Origin: Zanthoxylum bungeanum
Lineage: Eukaryota; Streptophyta; Magnoliopsida; Sapindales; Rutaceae
Direction: 5' to 3'
DNA: 64,000 bases
NCBI GenBank assembly: GCA_019454045.1
Contig: SKCR01001812.1
Coordinates: forward strand, 1 to 64,000
Every line of letters starts with the position of its first letter. Positions within the stretch are counted from its first letter, which is position 1. The notes beneath the pieces are model-generated. The model did not search any database. It worked only from the letters and a program-made list of their open reading frames with translations, and had not been told where the DNA came from. The position numbers and the translations under genes were made by a program. Positions 45,806-56,186 of this stretch are shown here, one piece after another.

Positions 45806-46680
45806 AGATTGGGAGATTACGAGACAGTAGCATTGACGGAAGAATGCAGCGCCATCATTCAGAGGAAGCTTCCCTCGAAGTTGAAAGATCCTGGCAGTTT
45901 CACAGTTCCATGCACCATTGGAGAACATTACATCGGTAAGGCTTTATGTGATTTAGGTGCAAGTGTTAATTTAATGCATTTTTATATTTACAGGAAACTG
46001 TAAATTGGAGAAGCAATGCCTACCTCAGTATCTTTGCAACTTGCTGATCGAACGCTTGTATTTCCGAGAGGAGTCGTTGAAAATGTGCTAGTCAAAGTTG
46101 ACAAACTCATCCTTCCAGCAGATTTCAGCATCATTGACATGGAAGAAGACAAAGAAGTATCTATCATTCTTGGGAGACCATTCTTGGCTACAGGTAAAAC
46201 TGTAATTGATGTGTAAAAAAGAGAACTGACCATGAAAGTGCAGGACCAAGAAGTGACCTTTAATGTTTTCAAAGCCATGAAATTCCTGAGCGATGAAAAG
46301 GAAGAAGAAGAATGCTTCAGAGTTGATGTTGTTGATAGTATCGTTCAGGATACTGAGCCAAATCCCACGGATACACTTGAAGCTTGCATCACCAACATGA
46401 CTGACAGCGAGCTAGATGCTGAAATCCTGGAATGTATCAACTACCTTGACAAGCCATTCCATTTCAAAGCGACACCACCAGTTGAAAGCTTGGAACTGCC
46501 AAAGAAAGATCGAATCAAGCCTTCGATTGAAGAACCACCACAGCTAGAACTAAAGTTACTTCCGAGCCATCTCAGGTATGCATTTCTTGGAAACTCTTCT
46601 GAATTACCTGTTATTATTTCTTCTTCATTAACATTGGAACAGGAAGAAAAGCTATTGAGAGTGTTATGAGAGCACAAAAG
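45806..46680 (+). pseudogene. Gypsy-3 protease and linker
   Basis: The retropepsin active-site run is ALCDLGASVNLM (about 45945-45980), the Athila form of D(S/T)GA, followed by VSIILGRPFLATGKTVIDV (46159-46216). A linker with MTDSELDAEILECI leads to the RT. Stops lie near 46003 and 46214 and at 46669. Confidence 0.88.
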
Positions 46681-48063
46681 AGCCATTGGTTGGACTATAG
46701 CAGACATTCGAGGCATTAGTCCATCATTTTGCATGCACAAGATTCTGATGAACGATGAATACAAACCCACAGTGGAGCATCAATGGAGACTCAATCCAAT
46801 CATTAAGGAAGTTGTGAAGAAAGAAATCATCAAATGGTTGGATGCTGGCATCATTTACCCCATCTCAGATAGCACTTGGGTGAGTCATATGCAGTGTGTA
46901 CCAAAGAAATGAGGAATTACTGTGGTCACCAATGAAAAGAACGAACTGATCCCAACAAGAACGGTGACTGGATGAAGAGTATGCATGGACTACATGAAGC
47001 TGAATAAAGCCACGAGAAATGACCATTTTCCGCTACCATTCACTGATCAGATGTTAGACAGACTGGCGGGACATGAGTTCTATTGCTTTCATGACGGATA
47101 TTCAGGGTAAAATCAGATTTCCATTGCCCCAGAAGATCAGGAGAAAACCACATTTACATGTCCCTATGGTACTTTTGCTTTCCGCAGAATGCCATTTGGA
47201 TTATGTAATGCCCCCGCCACTTTTCAGCGTTGCATGATGGCCATTTTCTCAGGCATGCTGGAGTATAGTATGGAGGTATTCATGGATGACTTTTCTGTGT
47301 TTGGAGATTCTTTTGACCATTGCTTGTAAAATCTGGAACAAGTATTACAAAGGTGCGAAGATACAAACCTGGTACTCAACTGGGAGAAATGACATTTCAT
47401 GGTATATGAAGGCATTGTTCTTGGACACCGGATCTCACAAAAGGGAATCGAGGTAGACAAAGCAAAGATTGAAACAATTGAAAACTACCTCCGCCAACAT
47501 CTGTCAAAGAGATTCGGAGCTTTCTCAGACATCCAGGTTTTACAGGAGATTTATCAAAGACTTTTCCAAGATTGCTAAACCTCTTTGCAATCTTCTGGAG
47601 AAGGATGTGCCTTTCAACTTCACCAAAGAATGCCATGAAGCTTTTGAGATCTTAAAACAGAAGCTGGTCTCTGCCCCCATCATTGTAGCACCAGACTGGA
47701 CCCTTCAATTTGAAGTGATGTGCGATGCTAGTGATTTTGCTGTAGGTGCAGTTTTAGGACAACGCAAAGAAAAGATTTTTCACACCATTTATTATTCCAG
47801 CAGAACTCTGAATGAAGCTCAACTCAACTACACAACCACTGAAAAGGAGTTGCTCGCAGTTGTGTACGCTTTTGAAAAATTCCGCTCCTATCTGCTGGGT
47901 CCCAAAGTGGTGGTCTACACAGATCATTCAACAATCAAACATCTGATCACGAAGAAAGATGCCAAACCCAGATTGATTCGTTGGATACTTCTTCTGCAAG
48001 AATTTGACGTGGAGATTCGAGACAGGAAAGAGATAGAAAACCAGGTGGCAGATCACTTATAGA
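46670..48063 (+). pseudogene. Gypsy-3 reverse transcriptase and RNase H
   Basis: RT: RAIGWTIADIRGISPSFCMHKI, KEIIKWLDAGIIYPISDSTW, CMDYMKLNKATRNDHFPLPF (about 46985-47040), TCPYGTFAFRRMPFGLCNAP and the catalytic box FMDDFSVFG (about 47281-47307), the FxDD form usual in Athila. RNase H (47469-48062): [33 protein letters not shown] and [11 protein letters not shown], with the catalytic D-E-D residues visible. Many stops (for example at about 46910, 46975, 47108 and 47327) break RT, while RNase H is nearly open. Confidence 0.92.
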
Positions 48064-49409
48064 GGCTCGAGAATGGAGAAACAGCTGGCAAAGAACTGTC
48101 AGTCAAAGAAAATTTTCCAGATGAACAGCTGTTTGCCATGAAACAACAGAAAGTCCATTGGTATGCTGACCATGTCAACTACATTGTGTCAGGAAAATGG
48201 CCGTTGGAATGGACAACTCAGCAACGAAAAAAGTTCTTCAAAGAGTCAAGCACTATGTCTGGGATGAACCGTACCTATTTAAACGCTGTGCTGATCAATT
48301 ATTGAGACGGTGTGTTCCACATGAGGAAGTCAACAGTGTTCTACAACACTGTCATTCATCAGCATATGGCGGACACTTTAGCGGAAACAAAACTGCAGCA
48401 AAAGTTCTTCAATCAGGTTTGTTCTGGCCCACTCTTTTTTAAAGATGCTTATCTTTTTGCTTTTCATCATGTGACAGGTGCCAGAGAACGGGAAATATTT
48501 CAAGGAGAAATGAAGGACCGTTGCAAAACATTCTGGAAGTGGAGATATTCGATGTATGAGGTATTGATTTCATGGGACCTTTGTTCCATCATTGGGAACC
48601 TGTACATCCTGGTTGCTGTAGACTATGTATCCAAATGGGTTGAAGCAATTGCACTACCATCCAATGATTCAAGAGTGGTGATCAAATTCTTGAAAAAGAA
48701 CATTTTCACTCGGTTCCGAACACATCGGGCAATTATCAGCGATGGTGGCTCACATTTCTGCAACAGATACTTCGATGTACTTCTATCCAAATATGAGTTT
48801 ACTCACAAAGTTACCACTGCTTACCATCCACAGTCAAAAGGACAGGTTGAGGTTTCAAACAGGGAAATCAAAAGAATCTTGGAGAGAACTGTTGGATGAA
48901 CAAGGAGGGATTGGTCTACAAAACTGGATGACGTATTATGGGCCTACCGAAAAGCTTACAAGACACCCATTGGTATGTCCCCATATCGATTGGTGTTTGG
49001 GAAAGCATGCCATCTACCAGTTGAGCTTGAACACAAGGCGTACTGGGCACTGAAGAAGCTGAATCTTGATTCACAAGCTGCATGAGAGAAAAGACTTCAC
49101 CAACTCAACGAATTGGAGGAATTTCGCCTACAGGCTTATGAGAATGCCAAATTATATAAAGAAAAGACAAAGAAATGGCAAGACCGAAAAATAGTGCACA
49201 GACAGTTGGAACCAATGCAGCAGGTGTTGTTGTACAACTCGAGGTTGAAACTTTTCCCTGGAAAGTTGAAATCAAGGTGGTCAGGTCCATTTGTGATCAC
49301 TCAAGTTTTACCATATGGAGCTGTTGAGTTACTGGATCCCAATACCAACAACACATTCAAGGTTAACAGTCAACGTGTCAAACACTACTATGGAGAATCA
49401 TTTGAATGA
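48064..49409 (+). pseudogene. Gypsy-3 integrase
   Basis: A zinc-binding part ([20 protein letters not shown], about 48350-48420). A catalytic core: the first Asp is in the region before [19 protein letters not shown] (about 48597-48650), the second in [11 protein letters not shown] (about 48733-48765), and the Glu in [14 protein letters not shown] (about 48841-48885). The C-terminal GPF module is RWSGPFVITQVLPYGAVELL (about 49276-49337), ending RVKHYYGESFE at 49409. Stops and frameshifts lie between 48440 and 48550 and after 48899. No chromodomain was seen, as expected for Athila. Confidence 0.9.
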
Positions 49410-49584
49410 GAAAAAGAAAGTGTCACACTTTGAGATCCAGCATAACGTTCGAGAAGTAACGTCTAGCTGACGACGATTAAACTTAGTGCTCGCAGGGAGG
49501 CAACCCATGCAATTTTTATATATATTATGATTTGGTGTGATTTAATTTTATGTGTTTAGTTTTTGCAGATTAAGTCATTTCAAG
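49410..49584 (+). other. Conserved segment between pol and ORF2
   Basis: Contains GGGAGGCAACCCATGC at 49496-49511, which also occurs reversed at 7977-7992 and about 29666-29681. A sequence of this type after pol is a known feature of Athila/Tat elements as far as I recall. A pyrimidine-rich run and 'tttttgcag' at 49559-49567, an acceptor-like site, precede the ORF2 start. Confidence 0.7.
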
Positions 49585-50151
49585 ATGGAAGAAGATCTAG
49601 CAAATCTTCACAAGCAATTTCCTTCTCTCCCTAAAAAATCTTTGATGAAAGTTTACAAAGCTCGCTTGGAACGGATGAGACTACTAAAAATCCATGGTGT
49701 TCCCAATGACATTCGTTGGGTAATTGAAGCACGAGTCCGATTGGTAGGTGAGTCTTCTGACTCTTTTATTTCACATCTGCCTGGTTTTGGAAGAAGCACC
49801 TATGCAAAAAGAAGCACCTATGCAAAGAAATGAAGAGCTAAGCAAATGGGTGTTTGTTACAAATGTGCACGTTGGAATTGCAATACTCATTGTCGTTCTT
49901 TAGGAATGGTGTCTGATAATCGCGAAGACAAAATTAAATTCATTAGGGATGGCTTGAGTAAGGAGTCTTTAGATGATATATCTTCGACTCTTGAGACGCA
50001 TCCCAGTGGATATGTTCACATAGCCTTTCGTAAATTACATGCACAATTTCAAAAAGAAAGACAACAGTTAAGTCTTGGGAATCTGACTAAAAAAGACCAT
50101 GTTTGCTAATTTATAAGAAAATTGGATGGGAAGCTTGTCCTTGACGCATAG
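49585..50151 (+). pseudogene. ORF2, accessory ORF of unknown function, gypsy-3 copy
   Basis: From ATG at 49585 (MEEDLANLHKQFPSLPKKSL) to TAG at 50149-50151, about 188 codons, broken by TGA near 49831 and TAA near 50107. It contains KVYKARLERMRLL, WVIEARVRLVGESSDSF, a Cys cluster CYKCARWNCNTHC (CX2CX4CX3C, possibly metal-binding), RSLGMVSDN and QLSLGNLTKKDHVC. An 18-bp tandem duplication at about 49791-49826 gives RSTYAK twice; gypsy-2 has it once. No membrane segment. I do not recognise the family. Confidence 0.7.
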
Positions 50152-50260
50152 ACGTCAATCAAGCCATTACTTTTCTTGTACATATTATATCTCTTTGTCT
50201 TTGTCTTTTCCTGATAATTGTGATTTGTTTTTTGTTGTTTTCTTTTATTTTCTCCGACAG

Positions 50261-50356
50261 GATCCAGACCTTTTTGACTATCACGATTTATTTTACTATT
50301 TTGCTACTAATCGTCCTTTGGAAGATACTTGTGCTATTTTTACTCATCCTTTTCAG
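50261..50356 (+). other. Conserved 96-nt exon-like segment, gypsy-3 copy
   Basis: Preceded by a long T-rich run and TCCGACAG, and followed by TTTCAG then GTATTATAA. It is 96 nt (32 codons) and open, reading DPDLFDYHDLFYYFATNRPL. The same borders occur in gypsy-1 and gypsy-2. Confidence 0.55.
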
Positions 50357-50408
50357 GTATTATAAATTCAACTCATCATTGCACTTTTGAAGACATTCAG
50401 AATAAAAC

Positions 50409-51062
50409 ATAGAAGCCACTTCAAGAAGACGAGTTGAAAACATCTGTGTGTTTTGCGGTACTAGTGTTGGTGTTAAGCCACAATATGTCGAAGCAGCACG
50501 GGAATTGGGTCGAGTCTTAGCTACAAGGAATATGCACTTAGTATATGGCGGAGGAAATCTTGGACTAATAGGGATCGTTTCAAAGGCCGTACAGGAAGGA
50601 GGTAGTCACGTTTTGGGAATCATCCCAAAACCCTTGGCAGAAGAAAATCTTATTGAACCATCAAACAGAGAGGAACTGATTGTGCCAGGTATGTCTGAAC
50701 GACTGGTAGAAATGATTAACCGTGCTGATGCTTTTATTGCTTTGCCAGGTGGCTTGGGTATATTGGAGGAAATTTTTATAGTGTTATCTTGGGCGAACCT
50801 GAACATACACCAGAAACCAATTGGGTTGTACAACGTTGATGGATTTTATGATTTTCTTTGTGTGTTTCTTGATGATGCCCGGAGAAATAGGTTCGTGTCA
50901 AAACCCTTAAAAGAACTCATCTTTACTACCAGAACTGCTCCGGATCTATATGATCAACTCTTAGCATATTAACCACAAGTTGACCCTATCATTTCAAAGA
51001 TAAATTGGTCTGAGGATGATCGTGGTAAGAGGCGTTGGATTAATCTGGATCTTAACCTTTAA
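50409..51062 (+). pseudogene. LOG-like cytokinin phosphoribohydrolase ORF, gypsy-3 copy
   Basis: The most continuous copy: one frame runs from 50409 to TAA at 51060-51062, 654 nt, with a single internal stop (GAA to TAA near 50970) and the first codon changed from ATG to ATA. Motifs in order: [42 protein letters not shown] with the conserved Arg, ADAFIALPGG, and NIHQKPIGLYNVDGF. The catalytic PGGxGTxxE motif reads PGGLGILEE, so the Thr is lost and the protein would probably be weak or inactive. It ends WINLDLNL. The lack of introns and its place between ORF2 and the 3' LTR match the other two elements. The next annotated item is the hairpin at 51120. Confidence 0.92.
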
Positions 51063-51702
51063 TTTCCTGTAGAATTTCAGCTAACCAGGTATTATCTTCT
51101 AAACTCTTCTTCTACTGTTTAAGACATTGGGGACAATGTCTCATTTAGGTTTGTGGGAGGAAATTAGTTGATCAATACCTTGTTTTTAGTTGTGAGTTGT
51201 TTTTATTTTTAGTCCAAAATTTTTCAGAAAAAAAAAAATTGAAAATTTTTCAAAAAGTATAAATTTTTTTTTTCGTTTTTGTGTTTGTATTTTGACTAAA
51301 AGGGTGAAATTGGCGAGAGATAGCTGAGTAAGGAGTTTCCACTCCTGAGACGTATCTCAAACCTATTTCGAAACAAGTTAATTTTTGTTTATTTCCTTTT
51401 AAATTATTTAATTTGTAATTCTCCTTAACACTGTCTAAAATGGATCTTTATATGCTCAACTGGCAGGTATTATCAATATGCATAGTAACATACAGACATG
51501 AGCTACAATTGAAAAGTTTGTAATATTTAGTGCTCTAGTTTAATTGGAGGAAGCATCTCAAAAAGTGATGGAGTAAAAAAAAAAAAATGAGATCCGAGTT
51601 ATTAAGTCTGTATGGGTGTTTTAACACCTAGTGCCCTAAAGCCAACTGGTTTGGGAGTCACTGGCCCAAAGCTCGCTACACGGATCAAAGATGCTGCAAA
51701 AA

Positions 51703-51765
<63 letters not shown>

Positions 51766-52439
51766 GAAGTCTGAGTAATTAAGTCCGTATGGGTGTCTTA
51801 ACACCTGGTGCCCTAAAGCCAACTAGTTTGGGAGCCACCGACCCAAAGCTCGTTATATAGATGGAAGATAATGTATATAAATAAAAAATAGAGAAAAATC
51901 AAAGAAAAAATCAGAAAAATCAGAAAAATTATTCCATTGCTACAAAAAGGTGTGAATTCTGATAAAACTTTAGGACAAAAATATTACTCTCTTATCAACT
52001 GCACTTATGACTGTTGTGGGAAAAAATGAGTTGTTTAATATTTTTTTGGCTGTGTATATGGAGAATGGTAAATATAATCGGAGAATTTACTTATTCAGTA
52101 ATTTAGAAAGAAACAAAACAACTAGTAACTTGGAGTAGAAGTTTCACCTGATTAGTCACTAACTTATTTATTCTTTTTTCTCTTGTCTTTTTGCTTTTGT
52201 GTGCATTAGTTTCACCACCTTTTACTTTTGTAAAATGTTTGTGGGTATCATTGCTGTAAACCCTCACGAGACTACAACTCGTCCACTAGGGACACCTAGG
52301 GGTTTAAAGGCTTGTTGCATACGCTAAATGCAACCGTGATCCCTATGAAAGTGGCTTAGTTTTATTTTATTTTAAAGATGTTATGTTATTTTATTCTATG
52401 TTTTGCTCGAGGACTAGCAAAATGTTAGGTTTGGGGGTG
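51063..52439 (+). other. Gypsy-3 3' non-coding region and polypurine tract
   Basis: Contains the GGGA-loop hairpin (about 51121-51140), the second purine tract just after it, the duplicated module (51585-51870) split by an A-run and a (TA)n run (about 51698-51763), and the polypurine tract TAGGTTTGGGGGTG at 52426-52439. No gene. Confidence 0.82.
51585..51870 (+). repeat. Duplicated fold-prone module, gypsy-3 copy
   Basis: Two copies of about 90-110 bp (51587-51680 and about 51765-51860), each with GGTGT(T/C)TTAACACC, GCCCTAAAGCCAACT(G/A)GTTTGGGAG and an AAAGCTCG end. Some differences between the copies fall in the stem sides (GGGTGTTTT/AACACC against GGGTGTCTT/AACACC). Confidence 0.82.
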
Positions 52440-54452
52440 TGATGAGTGGTAAATCTATCACTATTTCCCACTCATTTAACCTAATATTTTGTATAGTTAC
52501 TTGAGTTTTTGGGAATATTTTGATGTGTTTTGTGTTATTTTGTAGATAAATAAGGCTTCAGGACATTATGGAGGTGATTTGGAGCAAAACAGTGAAAATT
52601 AGAAAAAGGGCATTTTGGTAATTTGGTCGCGTCGCGACGCCTAACGTGCGCCGAGTCCTTGCTAACGTGCGCCTGGTCCACATGTCAAAATATGAAAAGT
52701 TGACTTTGCTAACGTGTGCCGTGCCATATGTCAACATCACAACCGATCTGCTAAAATACGCCTGCCACGTGTCATCATCCTATGATGCCGACAATCAGCT
52801 TCAACGCTAAAATGCACCCTGCCACGTGTCAAAATCTTAGCGGATCATGCTAACGTGCACCTGGACAAGTGTCGCCATCTCATGTTGCCGACATCAAAAA
52901 GTCAACTGCCAATATAACAGTGCCACGTGTCATGATCTCGCGAAGCCAAGCAACACGTGTCGAAGATCAACGCGCGTTGTGACGCTGGCTTGGCGTCGCG
53001 ACGCCCAGACCCCACCGAGGCCTATAAATTGAGCTCGAGATTTCAGTTTCAGTTGTACCATTCTCTCTCATTTCTTTGATGTAAATATAGAGTTTTTCTC
53101 TATCTAAGTTTCTTTTAATTTTGGTTTTTTAATAAATTTTAATTACGTTATGTAATAATAGTAATTTACTTTCTTTATTTTTACAGTTTTTACTATTCAA
53201 CCATGAGGAGGTAACTTCCCTATGCTAGGGTGAAAGGTAATTCTTTTACTATTGCTATTTAGATTAATCTCCCTTAAAAATATATATTTACTATTTAAAA
53301 TTTGACTTAAAAGGGATACCGCTATATTGGTCGGTTGGTAAATCAATTTAATTTGGTTAAAACTGATTAAAAAAGGATAGCCAGATTGGTCGGTTGGTAA
53401 TAAAATTCCTTTACCGCCTATATGGCAGTTTTATTTTGTTCCGCCTTTATGGCTTGTTTACTTTGGTTCCGCCTTTATGGCTGGTTGGACTTAATTTGAC
53501 CTAATCAGGTTACCGCCTATATGGCTGGTTGGTAATGTTATCACAAGTTTATATATTATTTTATGGGAGATATCTAAATTATTAGTAGTAGAAATAATTC
53601 CTTTTACCTTAGCATTTTATTTTATTTTATTTTACTTTTAAGCTTTTACTTTACGCAATTACTTTTCCACATTTTTACTTTATGGCTTTTACTTTTAAGT
53701 TTTTATTAGCCCTAACTATGTGTCATAACTAAGTTAGTTATCTAGGGTTGTGATGAATTTCAATATCATCGGTTTATAAGGGTTAGATTATAGTTTGGGT
53801 AATATAAAGATTTATTTTGAGTCTTAATCTTAATGCTTTTTATTACTTGGCCAATAATAAAATTGATTAGGTAAACTTAAAATGAACTAGACATAGGAAT
53901 TTTAGGTTTAAGACCTTAGACTCAATAGCTCACGATCTTCCTTGAGGATAGATAACCCTTTAATAGATTTCCTTACAGGATAGGAATATACATGTAAGGC
54001 GGGGGTAGCCATAATTGGAACTTAATCTTAATGAATCCAGGTAATTTAGTTGGCATAGACATATGATTCAATTAGGTTATACTGGATATTTGTAGTTGAC
54101 CATCGGAAGAGGCTTTTACATAATTTAGTGTTCCAGGTTAATAAATCAATATTTTACCCAATATAAGATAACCACTTCATCTTTAAATAATATTGGAATA
54201 AATCACAACCCTGGATAGTTTTATAAAATTGAATTTTCATTAATCTACTTTCACGCAATTTTTATTTACATGTTTTTAAGTAATTTGTAAGTCACCATTC
54301 CAATTACAAACAATCAATATGTTAGATACTAGTAATCATTTGACCTCATAAAAATTAATAGATTAGGTATTAAGTCCTCGTGGGATCGATACTTTTTATA
54401 CTACTTGAACGATACGTGCGCTTGCGTTATACGCGTGTGTAAGCACGGGTCA
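52440..54452 (+). repeat. Gypsy-3 3' LTR
   Basis: 2013 bp, TGATGAGTGGTAAATC...CACGGGTCA. The first 180 bp and the R/U5 part resemble the gypsy-1 and gypsy-2 LTRs, but the U3 promoter block (52620-53030) does not. It contains the perfect 12-bp palindrome GCGTCGCGACGC twice (near 52630 and 52993), four CACGTGTC sites, and TATAAATT at 53023-53030. Confidence 0.92.
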
Positions 54453-54564
54453 GTAATCTAATTACAAATGATGAAATAGCAATTTCCTTTGTCACATAGT
54501 TAATTTGTACAACAAAACCATGATCTGTACACATAGTGACGCTATGGGTCATAATTGTCCAACA
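54453..54564 (-). repeat. Copia-A2 5' LTR remnant, second segment
   Basis: 'gtaatctaattacaaatgatg...TTGTCCAACA' matches 36289-36400. The GTATA TSD follows at 54565-54569. Confidence 0.88.
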
Positions 54565-54569
54565 GTATA

Positions 54570-56186
54570 TTCATATCCTGTAAGGAAATCTATTAAAGGG
54601 TTATCTATCCTCAAGGAAGATCGTGGGCTATTGAGTCTAGGCTTTAAACCTAAAATCCATTTCCAAGTTCATTTCAAGTTTACCGAATCAATCTTATTAA
54701 TGGCCAGTTAACAAGAAGCATTAAAACTAAGGCTCAATAAATAAACCTTTATATTACCCAAACCATAAAATAACCCCTTATTAACCGATGATATTGGAAT
54801 TCATCACAACCCCAGATAACTGACTTAGTTACGACACATATTTACGGGCAGTAAAAGCTTAAATAAAATAAAAGACATAAAGTAAATTGCTGGAAATTAA
54901 ATACTGAAAAGTAAATTGCTGGAAATTAAATGCTGAAAAGTAAATGACGGAAAGTAAATGCTGAAAATTAAATACTGAAAATTAAATGCTGAAAAGTAAA
55001 TTGTTGAAAAGTAAATAAAGTAAAAGTACAATAAAAGAAAATACTGAGGTAAAAGGATCCACTTTTATTACTTCTATTTTAGATATCTCCCTTAATATAA
55101 TATATTAACTTTGTATGATAATTACAACCAGCCAAATAGGCGGTATCCAGATTAAGTCGAATTAATAATTAATTACCAACTGACCAATCAGGCGGTATCC
55201 AGTTTAGTCAGGTTAAAACCAATTTCAATATTTACCAACCGACCATAAGGCGGTATCCTCATTAAGTCACGTTTTAACTAGTTTATATATTATATTTAAG
55301 GGAGATTAATCTAAATATTAGTAATAAAAGTTTTACCTTTTACCCCAGTAAGGGGGAGTTACCTCTTCATTACTGAAAAGTAAATTGCTGAAAAGTAAAG
55401 AAGGGAAAGTAATGTGCATAAAAGTAAATTGCAGAAAGTAAAGACTGAAAAGTAAAGAAAAGAAAGTGCGAAAGCTGAAATTAAATATTGAAAGCTGTAA
55501 ATAAACAAGCAATATACAATCTTCTTAGTATTCTTAAGGAATTACATAGAAGAAGGTATGGATTTACAAATGAAATGGCTTAATATTTATAGGCAAAATT
55601 TTACCTCCACCAAATCCATTATTAAATGCTCCACCAAATCCATTATTAATTGCTCCACTAATCGCTACACCAAATCCTCCACTAATTGCTCTCATGTTTG
55701 GTGGAAGTTTGACTATTTTTATTATTTATTTATTTATTTTGCTTTGAAAATGACTTTAATAATTACGCATAACACACTTCCAGATGTTTTATCAATTTCG
55801 GTCACAAAATCTTCAGAATTATAAATTATTTTGTTCTTAAAGATTGTAGATCTTTGAGTCTTCTTTAATCTGAAACTTGAATTTGCTCAATCCGATATCG
55901 GAATAAATAGTTATGCCTAAAATATGAAAATTGCACAAAATTGGAATTTCTGAAACTGTACTTCGTTAGAACGCCCTTTCAAGTTTCCAATCTCCAAAAT
56001 AAATATGTCAAGTCCATATTTTCCCTTATTTAACCCACATTTCGTCCTAAATGATTCTATTGAGTCCCAATATTATTTTTTCTACAAAATAAACTAAAAC
56101 ACATCAAAACGTTCATCAAACCTGAGAAACTAAACAAAATATTAAGTAAAATGGGCGGTAAATATTGATATATTTTCCGCTCATCA
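54570..56186 (-). repeat. Gypsy-2 5' LTR, second segment
   Basis: Continues 33972-34427 and matches 25150-26794. It ends ...CTCATCA, followed by GAGTT (56187-56191). Contains the two repeat arrays (54880-55030; 55120-55290). The 88-codon ORF at 55558-55824 is not a gene. Confidence 0.9.

Larger units (their letters stand above)
42341..54452 (+). mobile_element. Gypsy-3, Athila-type element with full gag-pol and LOG-like ORF
   Basis: The only plus-strand gypsy. 5' LTR 42341-44044 (its first 298 bp deleted), tRNA-Asp primer site 44051-44068, gag, protease, RT, RNase H, integrase, ORF2, exon-like segment, LOG-like ORF, 3' non-coding region, polypurine tract and 3' LTR 52440-54452. The 3' flank GTAAT continues the copia-A2 LTR; the 5' TSD was lost with the deletion. 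Coding regions carry many stops, so it is dead, but it shows the complete arrangement from which gypsy-1 and gypsy-2 are reduced. Confidence 0.93.
34428..54564 (-). mobile_element. Copia-A2, decayed copia element hosting gypsy-3
   Basis: Same family and orientation as copia-A1. The left LTR is 34428-36400. The internal region is heavily decayed. The right LTR is reduced to 41527-42340 plus 54453-54564. The TSD is GTATA (34423-34427 and 54565-54569), lying in the gypsy-2 LTR. The right side lost the end of the leader, the primer site and about the first 970 bp of the LTR (junction near 41526). Confidence 0.9.
24714..56186 (-). mobile_element. Gypsy-2, non-autonomous Athila-type element hosting further insertions
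   Basis: A minus-strand element inserted in a family-C LTR, with near-identical TSDs GAGTC (24709-24713) and GAGTT (56187-56191). The left LTR is 24714-26794. The right LTR is 33972-34427 plus 54570-56186, split by copia-A2. The internal region (26795-33971) keeps gag, a protease trace, the very end of integrase, ORF2 and a LOG-like ORF. Reverse transcriptase, RNase H and the integrase core have been deleted, so movement needed enzymes from another element. Confidence 0.92.

Noticed and set aside
51587..51680. A tRNA gene or tRNA-derived SINE in the folded 3' module
   Set aside because: The length fits, but I could not find A- and B-box promoter sequences or a standard cloverleaf. It behaves as a gypsy internal module.
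51698..51763. A-run plus (TA)n as a retroposon poly(A) tail
   Set aside because: The run lies between the two copies of a conserved module also present in gypsy-1 and gypsy-2, so it is a microsatellite expansion inside the element.
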